Positions 9,566 through 21,500 of a stretch of 64,000 bases of DNA are shown in pieces. Positions within the stretch are counted from its first letter, which is position 1; every line of letters starts with the position of its first letter. Below the pieces are notes generated by a model, which was not told where the DNA came from, searched no databases, and saw only the letters and a program-made list of their open reading frames with translations. The DNA is from Pyricularia pennisetigena. Lineage: Eukaryota > Ascomycota > Sordariomycetes > Magnaporthales > Pyriculariaceae. Position numbers and translations under genes: made by a program. The stretch lies in NCBI RefSeq assembly GCF_004337985.1, contig NW_021940925.1, positions 496,001 through 560,000 of the forward strand, in the 5' to 3' direction.

Positions 9566-11427
9566 TAACGTTGGGCTCCACATCTCCGACCCCCCTAAAG
9601 TCCGGCCCCTAAAAATATCTACTCAGCCACGTCAACCCTTTGTTTTATTTTATAAATATCTAGACGAATTTTTCACTTTAGAACTTGCATTTTGAAGATT
9701 CTTGCTCCAAACTTTCCAATGAAACAGTACACTGAAAATCAGCTTCTTGCTGCCATTTCTGACATAAGAAATGGCAAATCAGTTCACAAAACCTCGCAAA
9801 AATGGGGTATTCCTCGGAGTACCCTTCACGATCGTTTAAAGGGGGCCCAGTCAATTCAACAAGCGAAAAGATTTTGTCAAAGGCTTTCACAGGAGCAGGA
9901 GACCTATTTGGCAGATTGGGTACTTGCGCAGGCCGCGTTAGGCCTTCCGCCAACGCATCAAGAACTACGCTATTTTGCGGAACGAATTCTTCAGGCCGCC
10001 GGAGAAAGAAAAAGCCTTGGGAAACATTGGGTTAGCCGTTTTATAGCCCGATATCCAATTTTGAAAACCCAAAGGCCCCGGCGAATAGAAAATGCCCGGG
10101 TTAATGGGGCTACAACCGAGGTAATTAAATCTTGGTGGTCCTATTTGAAAAATCCCGTTATCGATACTATAAAACCGGCCAACCGTTGGAATATGGACGA
10201 AACAGGTATAATGGAAGGCAAAGGATCTAATGGCCTGGTGTTAGGGCGTAATAAAATCCGGCCATTACAGCGAAAAGAGCCTGGAACGCGGGGTTGGACG
10301 AGCATAATCGAATGTGTATCAGCTACGGGGGCTGTTATACCTCCCCTCGTTATATTTAAGGGGAAAAACGTACAGCAACAATGGTTTCCAGCTGATTTAA
10401 GTCCTTTCGATACCTGGCAATTTCATGCAACAGAAAACGGGTGGACAAATAATGAAACAGGTATCGAATGGTTAAAAAAGGTGTTTATTCCAAATACCCA
10501 ACCTTTAACTCCTGAAAAGCGTTTATTAGTTCTCGACGGCCACGGATCACACGTCAGCGACGAGTTTATGCTTGTTTGCCTCCAAAATAATATTCAGCTT
10601 TTATATTTACCTCCTCATTCGTCGCACGTTCTTCAACCGTTGGATTTATCGGTTTTTGGGCCGTTAAAGGAAGCTTATCGACGTCACCTGGGATTTGTAA
10701 ACCAGTTTTGCTGTTCAACGGTTGTTGGGAAGCGAAACTTTCTACTTTGCTATCGAAAAGCCAGATCAAAAGCATTTATAGCAAAAACCATTCAATCTGG
10801 TTGGCGTACGACGGGGTTATGGCCGGTGAACTTGGCAAAACCACTTTTAAACCCGTTTTTATTAGAAAATAGCAACGCCAACGTCGAAAAAGGTAGAAAT
10901 AACGGCTTCCAAAGGGATAAAACACCGGAAAGCCCAAACCAAAAAATTAACGACCAATCTTTACTTATTTGGAAAACCCCTAAAACGACCCGAGATATTC
11001 GACTTCAACTACAGGAAATTTCCCGGTCCGAAAAAAGTAACGCCACTTCACGGCTTTTGTTTGCAAAAGTCCAAAAAAGCTTCGAAACCAAGGATATCTT
11101 ATTGGCTGAAGCTCAGCAAAAAATCAGTTTGTTAAAAGCAAAATTGGAGGCGGTACGGCCGGTCAAAAGGAAAAGGGTAATTCCGGATCCCAACGAGCTT
11201 TTGGTCAGCAAAAAAAACGTTTATGAAGCACAGGAAAATAATAGGGACTGTTTAGAGGATTTGAACGATGGAGAAGAGGTTAGCGAACCGGGAGAGCCTG
11301 ACAATGATTGTATTATTGTGCGTTGATAGGTTTACATTTAAATCGGTTTATAAAAGGGGTATTTCGTCGTTACATTTTTCAAGGGGGCCGGACTTTAGGG
11401 GGGTCGGAGATGTGGAGCCCAACGTTA
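9566..11427 (+). mobile_element. Intact Fot-like DNA transposon, copy C
   Basis: Third copy, in the same direction as B. TA duplications are at 9566-9567 and 11426-11427, and the 42-bp terminal inverted repeats at 9568-9609 and 11384-11425. The length is identical to A and B (1862 bp including both TAs). The only difference I found is G at 10732, where A and B have A in the equivalent codon. Confidence 0.97.
9719..11326 (+). CDS. Fot-like transposase, copy C
   Basis: 535 residues, the same protein as copies A and B. The one nucleotide difference (10732) turns an AAA Lys codon into AAG and is silent. The catalytic Asp triad and both DNA-binding domains are intact. Three identical proteins within 9.3 kb point to very recent transposition or gene conversion. 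Confidence 0.96.
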   Translation: MKQYTENQLLAAISDIRNGKSVHKTSQKWGIPRSTLHDRLKGAQSIQQAKRFCQRLSQEQETYLADWVLAQAALGLPPTHQELRYFAERILQAAGERKSLGKHWVSRFIARYPILKTQRPRRIENARVNGATTEVIKSWWSYLKNPVIDTIKPANRWNMDETGIMEGKGSNGLVLGRNKIRPLQRKEPGTRGWTSIIECVSATGAVIPPLVIFKGKNVQQQWFPADLSPFDTWQFHATENGWTNNETGIEWLKKVFIPNTQPLTPEKRLLVLDGHGSHVSDEFMLVCLQNNIQLLYLPPHSSHVLQPLDLSVFGPLKEAYRRHLGFVNQFCCSTVVGKRNFLLCYRKARSKAFIAKTIQSGWRTTGLWPVNLAKPLLNPFLLENSNANVEKGRNNGFQRDKTPESPNQKINDQSLLIWKTPKTTRDIRLQLQEISRSEKSNATSRLLFAKVQKSFETKDILLAEAQQKISLLKAKLEAVRPVKRKRVIPDPNELLVSKKNVYEAQENNRDCLEDLNDGEEVSEPGEPDNDCIIVR

Positions 11428-12420
11428 ATGCTATCGGGCTGAAATCGGGTCTAGACTCACTTTTTGCAATCCATTCGACCTGTATAAACCTACCTGGTTT
11501 CGCGCCGTTTGCGATGGGGGATTAAAACGTGTTATATTGCTATAACTAACAGCAAAAACTTCCTTCGACGTTCCATAGCTCCGCATGCGATGGCAATCGC
11601 CCCGTTCTTCTGTTTTCCGACTGCAATCAGTAGGCTCCTGACAGCGTTGGTAAATAATACTAATATCTGCCTTACCTAAAGCGTTTTTTAAGTCGGTGTT
11701 TCAGATACTTTTCAACCTTTATTCCATAGCTTTATCCAGAAATCCAGACAAAACCTTAGGCAATATTAGGTCGACCACCTTATTAAAAGCATTCTAATTA
11801 AGTTGACCAATCAGCAGAGCCTTGTTCTCTACCATTCGGCGACTCAGATTCCGGATTAAATAGCCTATTGGAGCAGTATTGAGAATGTCCAGCACGAAGG
11901 GCCTTTGCATTCCTAGCTTAATTGCGCGGCCTTGTTCGTGGTGAGTTAAGGTTATCGATTGCGTCAACAACTCTGGTAAGGCTGTTGGCGCGTGAACAGT
12001 ACGTTCCGAGTGCCGCGGGACAGTCTCAGATGGCAGACAAGGGGGTAAAGGGCAACGGTTTGGAACTAGAAAGGTCATTGCAGGCGATGCTTGGATGGGC
12101 TGGGAAGCCTGTGCGGCATTTACTTCATTTCAAAATAGTTTCAACAACCTATTGCAAACTTGATGTGAGATTAAACTCGATCAGGGACATAAATTAAGAA
12201 GTAAGGTTAGACCGATCAATTGCAAAAGGATGAAGGAGGAAAGTAAAAAGCAGGAGATGGTTGAGGAAGGTCGAGGCTGCGCCCCACCCGGAAATGGTAT
12301 TTTATTTTCAATTATGCAAACCAGCTCATTAACTAAAGGCCTTAAACAACTAAAAGACAATCAGGAAAATTGTAATTACAAAATTGCATTTTATGTATTT
12401 TACAAAATGTCGTAAAGGCT
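11428..12420. other. Balanced-composition spacer, no gene supported
   Basis: The sequence is not RIP-like and contains moderate open frames on both strands (for example 11922-12197 plus, 11794-12078 minus). None has a domain, signal peptide or intron pattern that I can defend. Confidence 0.4.
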
Positions 12421-13237
12421 AACGCCCCAAAAATCGAAATCCAAATGCAACCAGTTAAAAACGACGAACAGCCTACACCCCGGTAATTAGGGATAATTAA
12501 TTCCCTCGCCGTTTATCGCGTACCTGGGTCGATTTAATAATTAATTTGGTCGTTTGCAAGGGTGTGCAGCAGGAATAATTGGTATAATCGATCCTTATAT
12601 TGCCAAACGTTTTAATCTATGCTTTTTACGCATAATAATACCTACCCTATCCAATTTTACCGGCCATTATAGGTTTTAAAAACGCGGTTTTTGGCCTAAA
12701 TTGGCATATATCGACCTACAAATTGCGCTTTTGCGAAAATTCCCGCCACTTTTCACTTAACTAACAAAATCAAATTCAATCCTTATATTGCTAGGACTTT
12801 CACATTCCCGAAATGCTCCTAACTTAAACCGTGTCGTTGTAAAATATATATAAAAGATACACTCCTTTGAAAATCCAATATAACGGTAGCGCTTATATAG
12901 CCCATAATACCACAAACAATGATAATGTTCGATTCGATTTCGACTTTACCAGAATTGGGCGTTACGTCGCAGATAACGTCGGCGATAATAGCTGTTTAAT
13001 TGGTTTAAATCGTATATATAAAGTGGGACTGCTAAATAAATTCCACCACAAATTCAATTCTTCTAAAGTGCGTTATTATTAAATAATAAGCCTGAAAATC
13101 ACCGGTATTAGTAAAATAAATCCCTTGTAAAACAAAATGTAGGTTATAAAGTTTTAGTCGAAAATAAGGTCTTTTGCGTGGTTAATGCTAATTCGTGTCG
13201 TTCATTAATCCCCTTTTGCTTGCTATCGTGGACACCT
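12421..13237. other. AT-rich DNA upstream of the CENP-A relic
   Basis: AT-rich with abundant TA and retained CG, consistent with RIP at CpA. A plus-strand open stretch at 12867-13082 has no recognisable family. No other feature seen. Confidence 0.35.
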
Positions 13238-13600
13238 TCAAAACCCATCGCCCCGTATCCGCCTCGCAAACTGGATATCCTTTTGCATAATGGTGACGCG
13301 TTTGGCGTGGATGGCGTACAAATTAATATCTTTAAGCAGTTTCACCAAATAGGCCTTAACGGCCTCCTGGAGAACCAGGATGGCGTGGGATTACCACCTA
13401 AAATCCTTATTAACGGGACGGACGCTATAGGCAACCTCACGAACGAACCGGGCGAACGGCAGTTTGCGCATAAGCAAATTGGTGTTTTTTTAATAGCGCC
13501 TAATTTCACGTAAAACGACAATTCCTGGGCGGTATTTTCGTGGTTTCTTTTACGGGATCGGGTCGCCGGCTACACCAGGATAGGGTTTTTTTATTAGTAA
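13238..13600 (-). pseudogene. CENP-A (centromeric histone H3 variant) relic
   Basis: The minus strand encodes a histone fold in one continuous frame from about 13600 to a TGA at 13240-13238. Recognisable parts are RKYRPGIVVLREIRRY (start of helix N), KLPFARFVREVAYSVRPVNK (helix 1 and an extended loop 1), [20 protein letters not shown] (helix 2) and [20 protein letters not shown] (end of helix 2 to helix 3). The extended loop after helix 1, IMQKDIQ in place of IMPKDIQ, and a short tail after RRIRG fit fungal CENP-A rather than canonical H3. The frame is broken only by three TAA codons (13552-13550, 13492-13490, 13393-13391). The last two sit where Gln is normal (RRYQ, RWQ), as expected from C-to-T change. 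Glu-to-Lys and Cys-to-Tyr replacements in helix 2 also fit RIP. The N-terminal tail is not clear. It is a dead duplicate; the functional gene must lie elsewhere. Confidence 0.88.
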
Positions 13601-14012
13601 ATGACTTTGGCAAACCTTAAAATTAGCAGCGAGTCGAAAGATATATAATATTTTAATATTACGTACCCATTACCCTATTATCTTTTAACGCATAGGAAAT
13701 CCTGTTCGCTAACTTGGGTGGTATTTTATTGTTATATAAACAACCTTTGCTGACTGTTTTAAATATATTTGCGCATTTAACCTTACACCATATGAAACCA
13801 GCCATACGTTTTCGATAAAAGATTAGATTTTTTTGGTTGGATCCAACATTTACGGCCGGATTTGTGTGCAAACTAGCTAAACCATATTTAATTTATAACC
13901 AGATTATAATGTAAAAAGTTTCAAACGTAAAAAATAAGGATATTTATCTGCCCAAATAAAATTCGTCAAGCCTGCCGTCCAAGAGGCAGATTTGGGAGTT
14001 AGAACCCTTAAT
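13601..14012. other. AT-rich DNA, no feature seen
   Basis: Could contain the lost N-terminal tail exon of the CENP-A relic (minus strand), but nothing lysine/arginine-rich is visible. Confidence 0.3.
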
Positions 14013-14231
14013 TTAAAGCGAGACCCAGATATTATTTAAATAGTTACACGCGCTTGTACGTTGCACAAAAGTGCTTTGCATATAAGCGGACCATTTTCTG
14101 CAATCCCCGTTATAACCCAGACTGCAGGTAGAAAAGCAAAAACGGGCGTAGTCATGGTCGGGTCCGGTGCCAAATGTCTCCTCGACCCCGTTTGGGGCTT
14201 TGTTTGTAGGTATTTGTGTAATGAACACCAA
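14013..14231 (-). pseudogene. Cys-rich coding fragment, unassigned
   Basis: A minus-strand frame of about 70 codons ends in TAA and carries five Cys; the centre reads YARFCFSTCSLGYNGDC. This vaguely resembles the Cys-rich segment near the end of fungal secreted glucanases and chitinases (a pattern like YxGLCxFxCxxGYCP), but the match is too short to assign. No ATG or signal peptide is visible; the first codon of the open stretch is TTG. It lies in a tract that also holds a CENP-A relic, so a damaged duplicate of a host gene is a reasonable reading. Confidence 0.25.
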
Positions 14232-14518
14232 ACAAGAGCGACATCAGCCCTGGGAATAGCGTCAATTGGGAGGATATAAACAGCGAACAGGGCCGGTTGT
14301 CGCTACTGACTGTACAGTTTATTAATAATTATGGCTGTATAGAAGTTAAGTGAACAGGGAGGACAAAACCAATTAAAATGGTGCAACGTCTATTAAAGAT
14401 AAAAATATCAATGGTAATAATTGTTGGAAAATGGTTTTGAAAAGTTAATCCGTTGCAATGAAATTTATTGCGAACATTTCGAATAATTACCATATAAATC
14501 TATTTAAACTAAGCGCAA

Positions 14519-14905
14519 TTAGAATAAAATGAATATTGGTGTAAGCCCATCGTCCCACAGTTAACTGTAATTCCCTTAAATATTTGTTCCGACTTGTCCT
14601 GCGTTGTTATAAGGATCGGGCGATGGGGTTGGATAAAACCGTGCTTAATTATATTGCGGCTGCTTTTACGCAAACGCAGGATCCAGGGATGAATTCCCCC
14701 CGTCGGTAAATATAAACGGGCTTTTACTCCTGGTTTGCGGAAACGGGGGTTCGATTTTAACGGCTGGAAACCGGTTCGCATTTGAAATAGCTGTAAACGT
14801 GGTCCCCATCCCAGTACCTGCCTGGGTTTTGGCCCAAGCATCTGGAGACGGGGTTTCCCATAGCGAAAAAGCTCAAATTGGGTGTGAGGAACATTTATAC
14901 CATGC
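14519..14905 (-). pseudogene. Degenerate low-complexity host protein fragment
   Basis: One minus-strand frame encodes a Pro/Ser/Asn/Gln-rich peptide interrupted by four TAA and one TGA codons, ending in TAA at 14521-14519. Pieces read KTQAGTGMGTTFTAISNANR, FTDGGNSSLDPAFA, KQPQYN and ARFYPTPSPDPYNNAGQVG. Replacing the TAA codons by Gln would give a smooth Q/N/P-rich tail such as is found at the C-terminus of many fungal regulators. A second frame of the same region is open for 136 codons but is Arg/Pro/Leu-rich and looks like the shadow. I do not know the parent gene. Confidence 0.35.
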
Positions 14906-17094
14906 ACATTCTTAAGCAACCCAAACTGGCTGCAATTCTTTTTACACCCCCAGATTGCGAAGCCCTACAGCTAAAAGTGTCTGCAAAAGGTTACCCACCA
15001 CCAAATTGCTCAGCAAAACAGCCACAACTGGCTGCAAAGGCTACCCATACCACCTAAGGTTTTGAGAGGCGTACGAGAGAATACTCCACAAACAAAGCAT
15101 ATTGCTATGCAGAATTCAGCTAGCGAAAAGATATCCTCACCTATGCCGCGTTTATTGGTTGAAAATCAACACAGACTACGAATCGGCGCTCGCATGGGCG
15201 ACTTAACTTTCCATTAGGGCCAAAAGTATACGCCCTGGTATTATCCATAAAATTTAGGCTATTGTCGGACTTATTTATGGTATTAAATTAAATTAGCGCT
15301 CGTTTGCCTGTATGGGCGTTATTTTACATCCCCGGTCGAACGGCCCCATTTGGCGTTTAATAATATTACGGTTATTTAATCCATAATAATATTAAATTTT
15401 ATAAATTATCTATATATTAAACTATTATTATTTGGTTTTAAATATGCGTCGGGAAATGGTAATGTTTTAATGTTAAAAATAAAAATATTTTATTTATAAT
15501 TTATTATATTAAATCGATATATTTATTATTATAAATTTTACAATAAATAAATTTTCCAATTTAAACCAGCCCCCGCAGTATAATATTATACGGTTGTAAT
15601 TGTAATAATTTCGAAATAAGGTTAATAACGCGTTAACGCCGAACCCGGGGCTGAAAATCGCCGGTAATAATCGATAACGTATTTGCAGCAGTAATTTATA
15701 TTATTTTCCCAGGTGGGACACGTATAATCGACCTATTTAATTATATAGGAAATATAATTTTATATATTTTTAAAATATCCAAAAATTTGTTTTATTTTAA
15801 AATTTGACGAATAATTTGTAAAATTAGGTTTTTGGCCAATTTTTTACCACGTTTTTATTTGGAGGTTATCGTAATATACCCATGCGATTCCAATCGGGTT
15901 CGGCCAATCCCATTTAAATAAATCCGGGTTAAAGTAAAAAACGCCGTAAAAATCCAAATCGGCGGTTTGGACCAAAAAAAAAATTTCGAGGACCGTGGGC
16001 CGTAAAAATTAAAAAGCGTTTATAATATTACCCGTATATATTAATATTATAATAACGACGTGGTAATGCTTTTTTCGAATTAATTACGTTTTAACAGGGT
16101 TATTGTCGAAATTCCTCGCTTTTTCGCGGGGTAATGGTTATTAAATAACCGCGGCAGTTTTTGGGTATAATGGGTTTGGTTAATAAGTAGTATTTTTAGC
16201 AGTTAAATATTAAAATATAGTTTTTTAAACAATAGGTATAATTATATTAAATTCGGCGCGAAAAAATACCTACAAATACAAAACCAGGCCAAAACGGACT
16301 TCAAAATTATGCTGTAAAAGCAGGCAAACTCCGGTTCCAAATTAAAACAATTGCAAAAATGGTTTGCGAAATTCAGGTTTTTATTTATAATATTATTTAA
16401 TTAATGGATATTATATTTAATAATTTATTTAAAAAGCTAAAAAAACTTAGTAACCAAAGAATTATATTTGACCTTCCTATCGGGCTATATTTTACCCGGT
16501 TGTTAAGGCGCCCGATATTTTAATTAAACACTTTAATATCGTTGGCACGCCTATTCCTAATACCTAATTTGGGTTCGGTTACATGCACAAATATCGAAAA
16601 ATATAAAAAAATTCGAAGGCGTTTTTTCGTTCGAATAACTTTAAAAAAAAATCTAAATCAAACAATTGGCCCCGTGAAAAAAAACGTCTTTGGCGCGGAA
16701 AATCCCGAAATCCCAGGCGCCCCAATATAAGTAAAAAAATATATAATAGTATAAACCTGTTTTTTAACTATAGTTACTAAATATAAAAATTTAATTTTAA
16801 ACTTCGCCACCCACTAATCCAAAACAATAGGAAAAAATTGTGGCCGGATAATTATTATTAATTTAATTGGTAATCGCAGGATTAATTTGCAAATATAGGA
16901 CCAGCACGTAAATACGTCGAATTAATGCGTTTTAACGAAAAATAATTCCGATGTCTTTTTGTATTTTTGCTGTGGCCCTATTTATTACCAATTACATGCT
17001 GCTACCCTAGGAAGATTAAACAATAATATCATTTTCGTCCGCCACCCTAATTGCCCTCACCTACCGATCCAGTCGCCCGTGACATCTAGCCCTA
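14906..17094. other. AT-rich RIP-like DNA, unclassified
   Basis: Very AT-rich from about 15300, with retained CG and few CA/TG dinucleotides. No domain survives in any frame that I could read. Near 14930-15050 two short stretches share the words CTGGCTGCAA and GGYTACCCA, perhaps repeat termini. This may be an older transposon beyond recognition. Confidence 0.35.
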
Positions 17095-17141
17095 GTAGTA
17101 GTAGTAGTAATAGTATTATTTAACGCCGGGCTCGGCCCGGC
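17095..17141 (-). repeat. LINE 3' tail: (TAC)n microsatellite and hairpin
   Basis: On the minus strand this reads as a run of ACT/TAC triplets (17095-17120) preceded by a GC-rich palindrome, GCCGGGC-TCG-GCCCGGC (17125-17141). Simple-repeat tails at 3' ends are common in LINEs, and this marks the 3' limit of the Tad-like element. Confidence 0.5.
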
Positions 17142-17799
17142 TTGTTAGCCGGCCGTTAGCAGCCTCCCGAGGGGTATTTCGGCGCGCGTTCTATCTTCTT
17201 TATTTACACAGGGGGAAAATAAAAAAGGCAGAAACGGATCGTGTTTAACCGGGTTCGTGCCCGGTCCAATTTAAGGGGTTAGTTCATTAACGCGACCCCG
17301 TACCTAAAATGCACGGAAAATTCGTTTAACGGTTTATACCGTAAAATATAGGTAAAAAGGCAATAAATCTATTTTTCGTCAAAATTCAAATCGTTTACAA
17401 TCGGTATTTTTAAACGTAAAATACGTTTATAGCACGCGGGGCGTTAGCGGGCCGCTCTAGGGCGGGCGTTAAAATAATTAATAATTATCGAAAACGTTTA
17501 AAAGTTTTTTGGTTACCCGAAATTTATTTGGAAAAATTTGCGGCGTTGGGCGCGGTTTGGCGGCCCGACCGGCCGGTCGTTATTAGGTTACGGCCAATTT
17601 TTCCACACCGCCCGCGAAAAACGGTAATGCACCGGGTGTTTAAAGGAGGTCCGTTTCCAATATTAAATATACGAAATATTTGCATTTTAGTGGTTGAAAC
17701 GGTTATAATAAATTTTAAAATCGCCGTAACCGGTTTTTATGGCCAAATAATGGCCTAATAGGGGTTTTAGCAAACGCAATTCCTCGGGCTCCTTTTTCG

Positions 17800-20700
17800 G
17801 TATATATTGGAAATTCTATTCCCTATATACGGGGGGCCGTTTACAGACTTTTTTACGCCACCAATTTTTCTTTATATTCGAAAAAATAATTTTAAAAACC
17901 GTACCGATACCGTTATATATAATTTATTAAACCTTCGGGTCTGGGTCCGGCGGTCCGGCGGAACCGGTTTTGGCCAATTCGTCGGTCCGGTCGTTTCCCG
18001 GGATTCCCTAATACCCAAAATACCAACGGACCCGAACCTCGGTATTTTATTTTCGGAATAAATCGACAAAATTATAAAATTCCAAAAAAACCTATTAGGA
18101 CGAACGCGGCGCGTCGTTTTTAAAACCCCAAATAACCGAGGTGCTATCCACATAAATCCAAATCCGGGCGCTTAGCTGGGTTTTAATTACCGCCTATAAT
18201 TTTTTTAGGGCGTTAATCGCTTCGGCGTCGAAAACGTGGTTTTCCGGTATAATAAATGCGGAATTTGTAACAAATTCCAGGCCCGTTTTAAAAACGGTTT
18301 ATCCGTACCTTATTTGGACGCAATTATTTTCGTATTTTTCCGAACCATCCGTATATATTACGATATTATTAGGTGGTATTATATTTAACCATTCGATAAA
18401 ACGGTGCGCCGCTTCCTTTTTTGGGACTCCTCCGGTGGGGTTAATGCGAAAATCCGGGGTATTGCGAAATGCGCGTAATTTTAATCTCCGGGTCCGCGGG
18501 AGGAATTGTGCAACCGTTTGCAAGGTCGTAACCGGTTAGCTTGGGTTACGGGCACGAAATATTTTACGTAAACGGTTAATAAAAGGGTGCCCTTTATCCG
18601 CGAATTTTAATCGGGCGCCGTATTTTAGGCGGGTATAAATTAGCACGACGCGGGCCGAAAATAATCCTACGTTTTTAAAAATAATGGACGAAAGGGTGGT
18701 TTTATACGCCGGGAAAATTGCCTATACCGTTAAAACCAGCGGTTTATTTAATATTTATAAAATCCTTTTTATTTATACGTTGGGTTATATTATACCTCGG
18801 TTACGTAAATGGCCGAAAAACCCACGCATGCTACCGCTATTTTGCGAAATACAGCCGCAAACGGTCCGTATTTTATTATCCCAAAACTTTTAAAGTAAAT
18901 AACGACCGCCATTATTTTGGTAACTTTTTCGGCCACGTAGCGGCGCCCGTCCAACCGCCGGTTAAATTAAGAACCTAACCAACGTATACCCGGGTACCGT
19001 TCGGCCCCGGAAACGTTTTATCCGCGTCGGCCGCCCGGCAGTTGGACCGGGGTAACCGTTTTACCATTAATCCGGATTTCCGGGTTGCGACCGTATCTTT
19101 TTTTAATAATATAAATCACCTTTGTTTTTTCCGCTGCGAAATGGATTTTCTTTTCCGCCGCAATTTCGTGCATATTCCGGAATTTATTTTCCAACCAACG
19201 TACGTTTTTTTCCAACGAAGGTAACGATTTCCATATAAATACGTCGTTTGCGTATACCAACCGCTATTTCGCACCGTTTTAAACGAAATTTGCCAAATAT
19301 AATATATATAAAATCGGGGAAAAGGGAAACCTTTACGGGGTACCGCACCCAAACCGCCTAAAACCCGTGGTCGTACCCCTTAACCGGATTCGGGCCTGGC
19401 GGTCGTTTAAAAAATTAATTACGAATTTGAAAAGCAATTTATTAAACCCAAAATTCCGCATTTTCCGTATTAATCGCCTATAAAAAAGGGCGTCGAAAGC
19501 GTTTTGGACGTCGTATATAGTAAAAGTAATTTCCTCCTTTCGAATTAAAACCTGCTCGATATCGTGGGCGAAAATATAAACCAAATCCGTCGCCGATCGT
19601 TTGGGTAAAATACCGCCGTAAATATAATTAAAAAACCCGTTATCGTATACAACCCAAATTATCCGGCGTGCAACGAATTTTTCGAAACTTTTTCCAATGT
19701 AGGAAAAAAGGGTTATAAACCGCCAAAATCGAATGTTGTTCCGGTTTTTTTTCCCCGTTTTCGGTAATATCGCGATTTCGGCCTTTTTCCAAAACGCTGG
19801 GAAATATCCGAATTCCAGGTAACGTTGGTAAAACCTGCGCACCGGTTCGGCCAACGCAGCCCATTCGGTTTTTAATAACCGGACGGTTATTCCGTCGATA
19901 CCCGGGAACGTATTCGTAACCCCGATATAGGAACGTTCCGCTTTTTCCGTATTAATTTGGGCGTTTTAAGGGATTTTAACCTCGTCCGCCGACCAAACCT
20001 CCAAAAGGTTTCCCTACAGGTTATCCTCCGCCGAAAAACGGTTAAATACCTCCCGTTGCAATATTTCCGTTTTTGTTAAAAATTCGTTTATTTATTCGCC
20101 GTTAATAACCAGCGGCGGAAATTGGAAACGTGGTCCGGTTCCCAACCAATTTATTATATTTTATAAATTTTTATCGTCGCGCAATTAGTTAATCCGGTAT
20201 TTCCAATCTTCCCGTTTCGCGGCCCGTACCTTTTTCGTATAAATTTTTTTTTCGGTAAAAGCGTTTATTTTATTTATAACGTTCCGTTTTACCCGTTAAA
20301 ATTTGGTTTAAAACCGCTGGTAATTTTCGGTTTATTAAAAAACCGAATTACTTTTTTTCCCCGCCGACGTACCCACGATTTACGTTATTTGCTTTTATAA
20401 AATTATAAATTTAATTACCCACGCGTCCAATATATAATTATCGGCCGCGGATCCCGGGTCCGGTATATTTTATATATTAAAAACAAATAATTCCGCGAAT
20501 TTTAATAACCGGTTATTTTTAACCGAAACGTTAACCGTTTCCGGGCGCGGGGCGCCGCGCGTCCGCAGCGTGGTATAAAAAAAATCGTAATCGGAATTTA
20601 TGTAAAAACTGCTATTAATTACAATTATTATATTGGGGAAATTGGAAAAAATTATATCCAATAAACCCTCGTCGCGGTGGGTAAATACGCCGATATTTCC

Positions 20701-21500
20701 TGTAAAACTTATTTTTTGGGTTTGCGCCTATACCGTTAATTAATCCCTTCCGCGTACGTTTATACGGCCCGGTTAATATATAGTAACCGTTACGTTAAAA
20801 TCGCCGTTTAATACCGTGGGTCCATTTAATATAATATTATATATTATTTCCAACGCGGTTTCCGTACCCGGAACCCTATATACGTTAACAAATAATATTC
20901 CGTTAATTTCGAGCCAAAATACGTCCCGCGTATTTTGGTTTTGCGGTAACCGTCGTTATACGGCCTTTAGGGTTACCCCCTTTTTAACGTAAATAAATAC
21001 CCGAGGCCGGAACCCAGTTATAATTTCGTAAATATTTGCGTACCATTCGTCCATTGGCGCAAAAATATTATAACCCGGGTGCGTTTGTGTAATTATATTT
21101 AACCCGCACTACGGTTTTTAAACGTTAGCCAGGTCCAGTTATTTTTGATAATATAATTCCAATAAACTTAAATATATACTCATTTTTTTACCTACGTTAA
21201 CCCAAATTACGTCGAGGTATTCCCGTTGCATATTTCCGAACGAATATTTCGTTATATCGATCGATGGGTTATTTCCAAATTTATTATATTAGCGGGGCAG
21301 ATTTCGGTAACCGTTGCGTTTTCCTCCATTTCGGTTACCTAAACGATTTCGTCGTATATACGTTCCTGTTTAATTTGCAGGAAACTGCGGATATCCGCTT
21401 TTACCGCCTCGTATAACCGCGTTTTTTTATTTAAAATATTCGATCGGGAGTTCGAGGTTTACGAATATTACGATAAAATATTTAAAACCGGGATTACAAA
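17800..21500 (-). pseudogene. LINE ORF2 relic: endonuclease, RT, RNase H
   Basis: The RT is the best-preserved part. From about 19854 it reads RYLEFGYFPAFWKKAEIAIL, then FEKFVARRI, then the first catalytic Asp in IYDVQNAFDAL, and further on RLRGTTTGFRRFGCGTP. The catalytic YADD box (near 19255) reads YANDVFIWK, so the second Asp is Asn, a G-to-A change that would abolish catalysis. Downstream, at 18523-18299, an RNase H start is visible (NNIVIYTDGSEKY). The upstream endonuclease is only weakly recognisable. Many stop codons and frameshifts. Confidence 0.8.

Noticed and set aside
14509..14919. 136-codon minus-strand frame
   Set aside because: Arg/Pro/Leu-rich with no domain. The neighbouring frame explains the sequence better as a Q-to-stop damaged protein.
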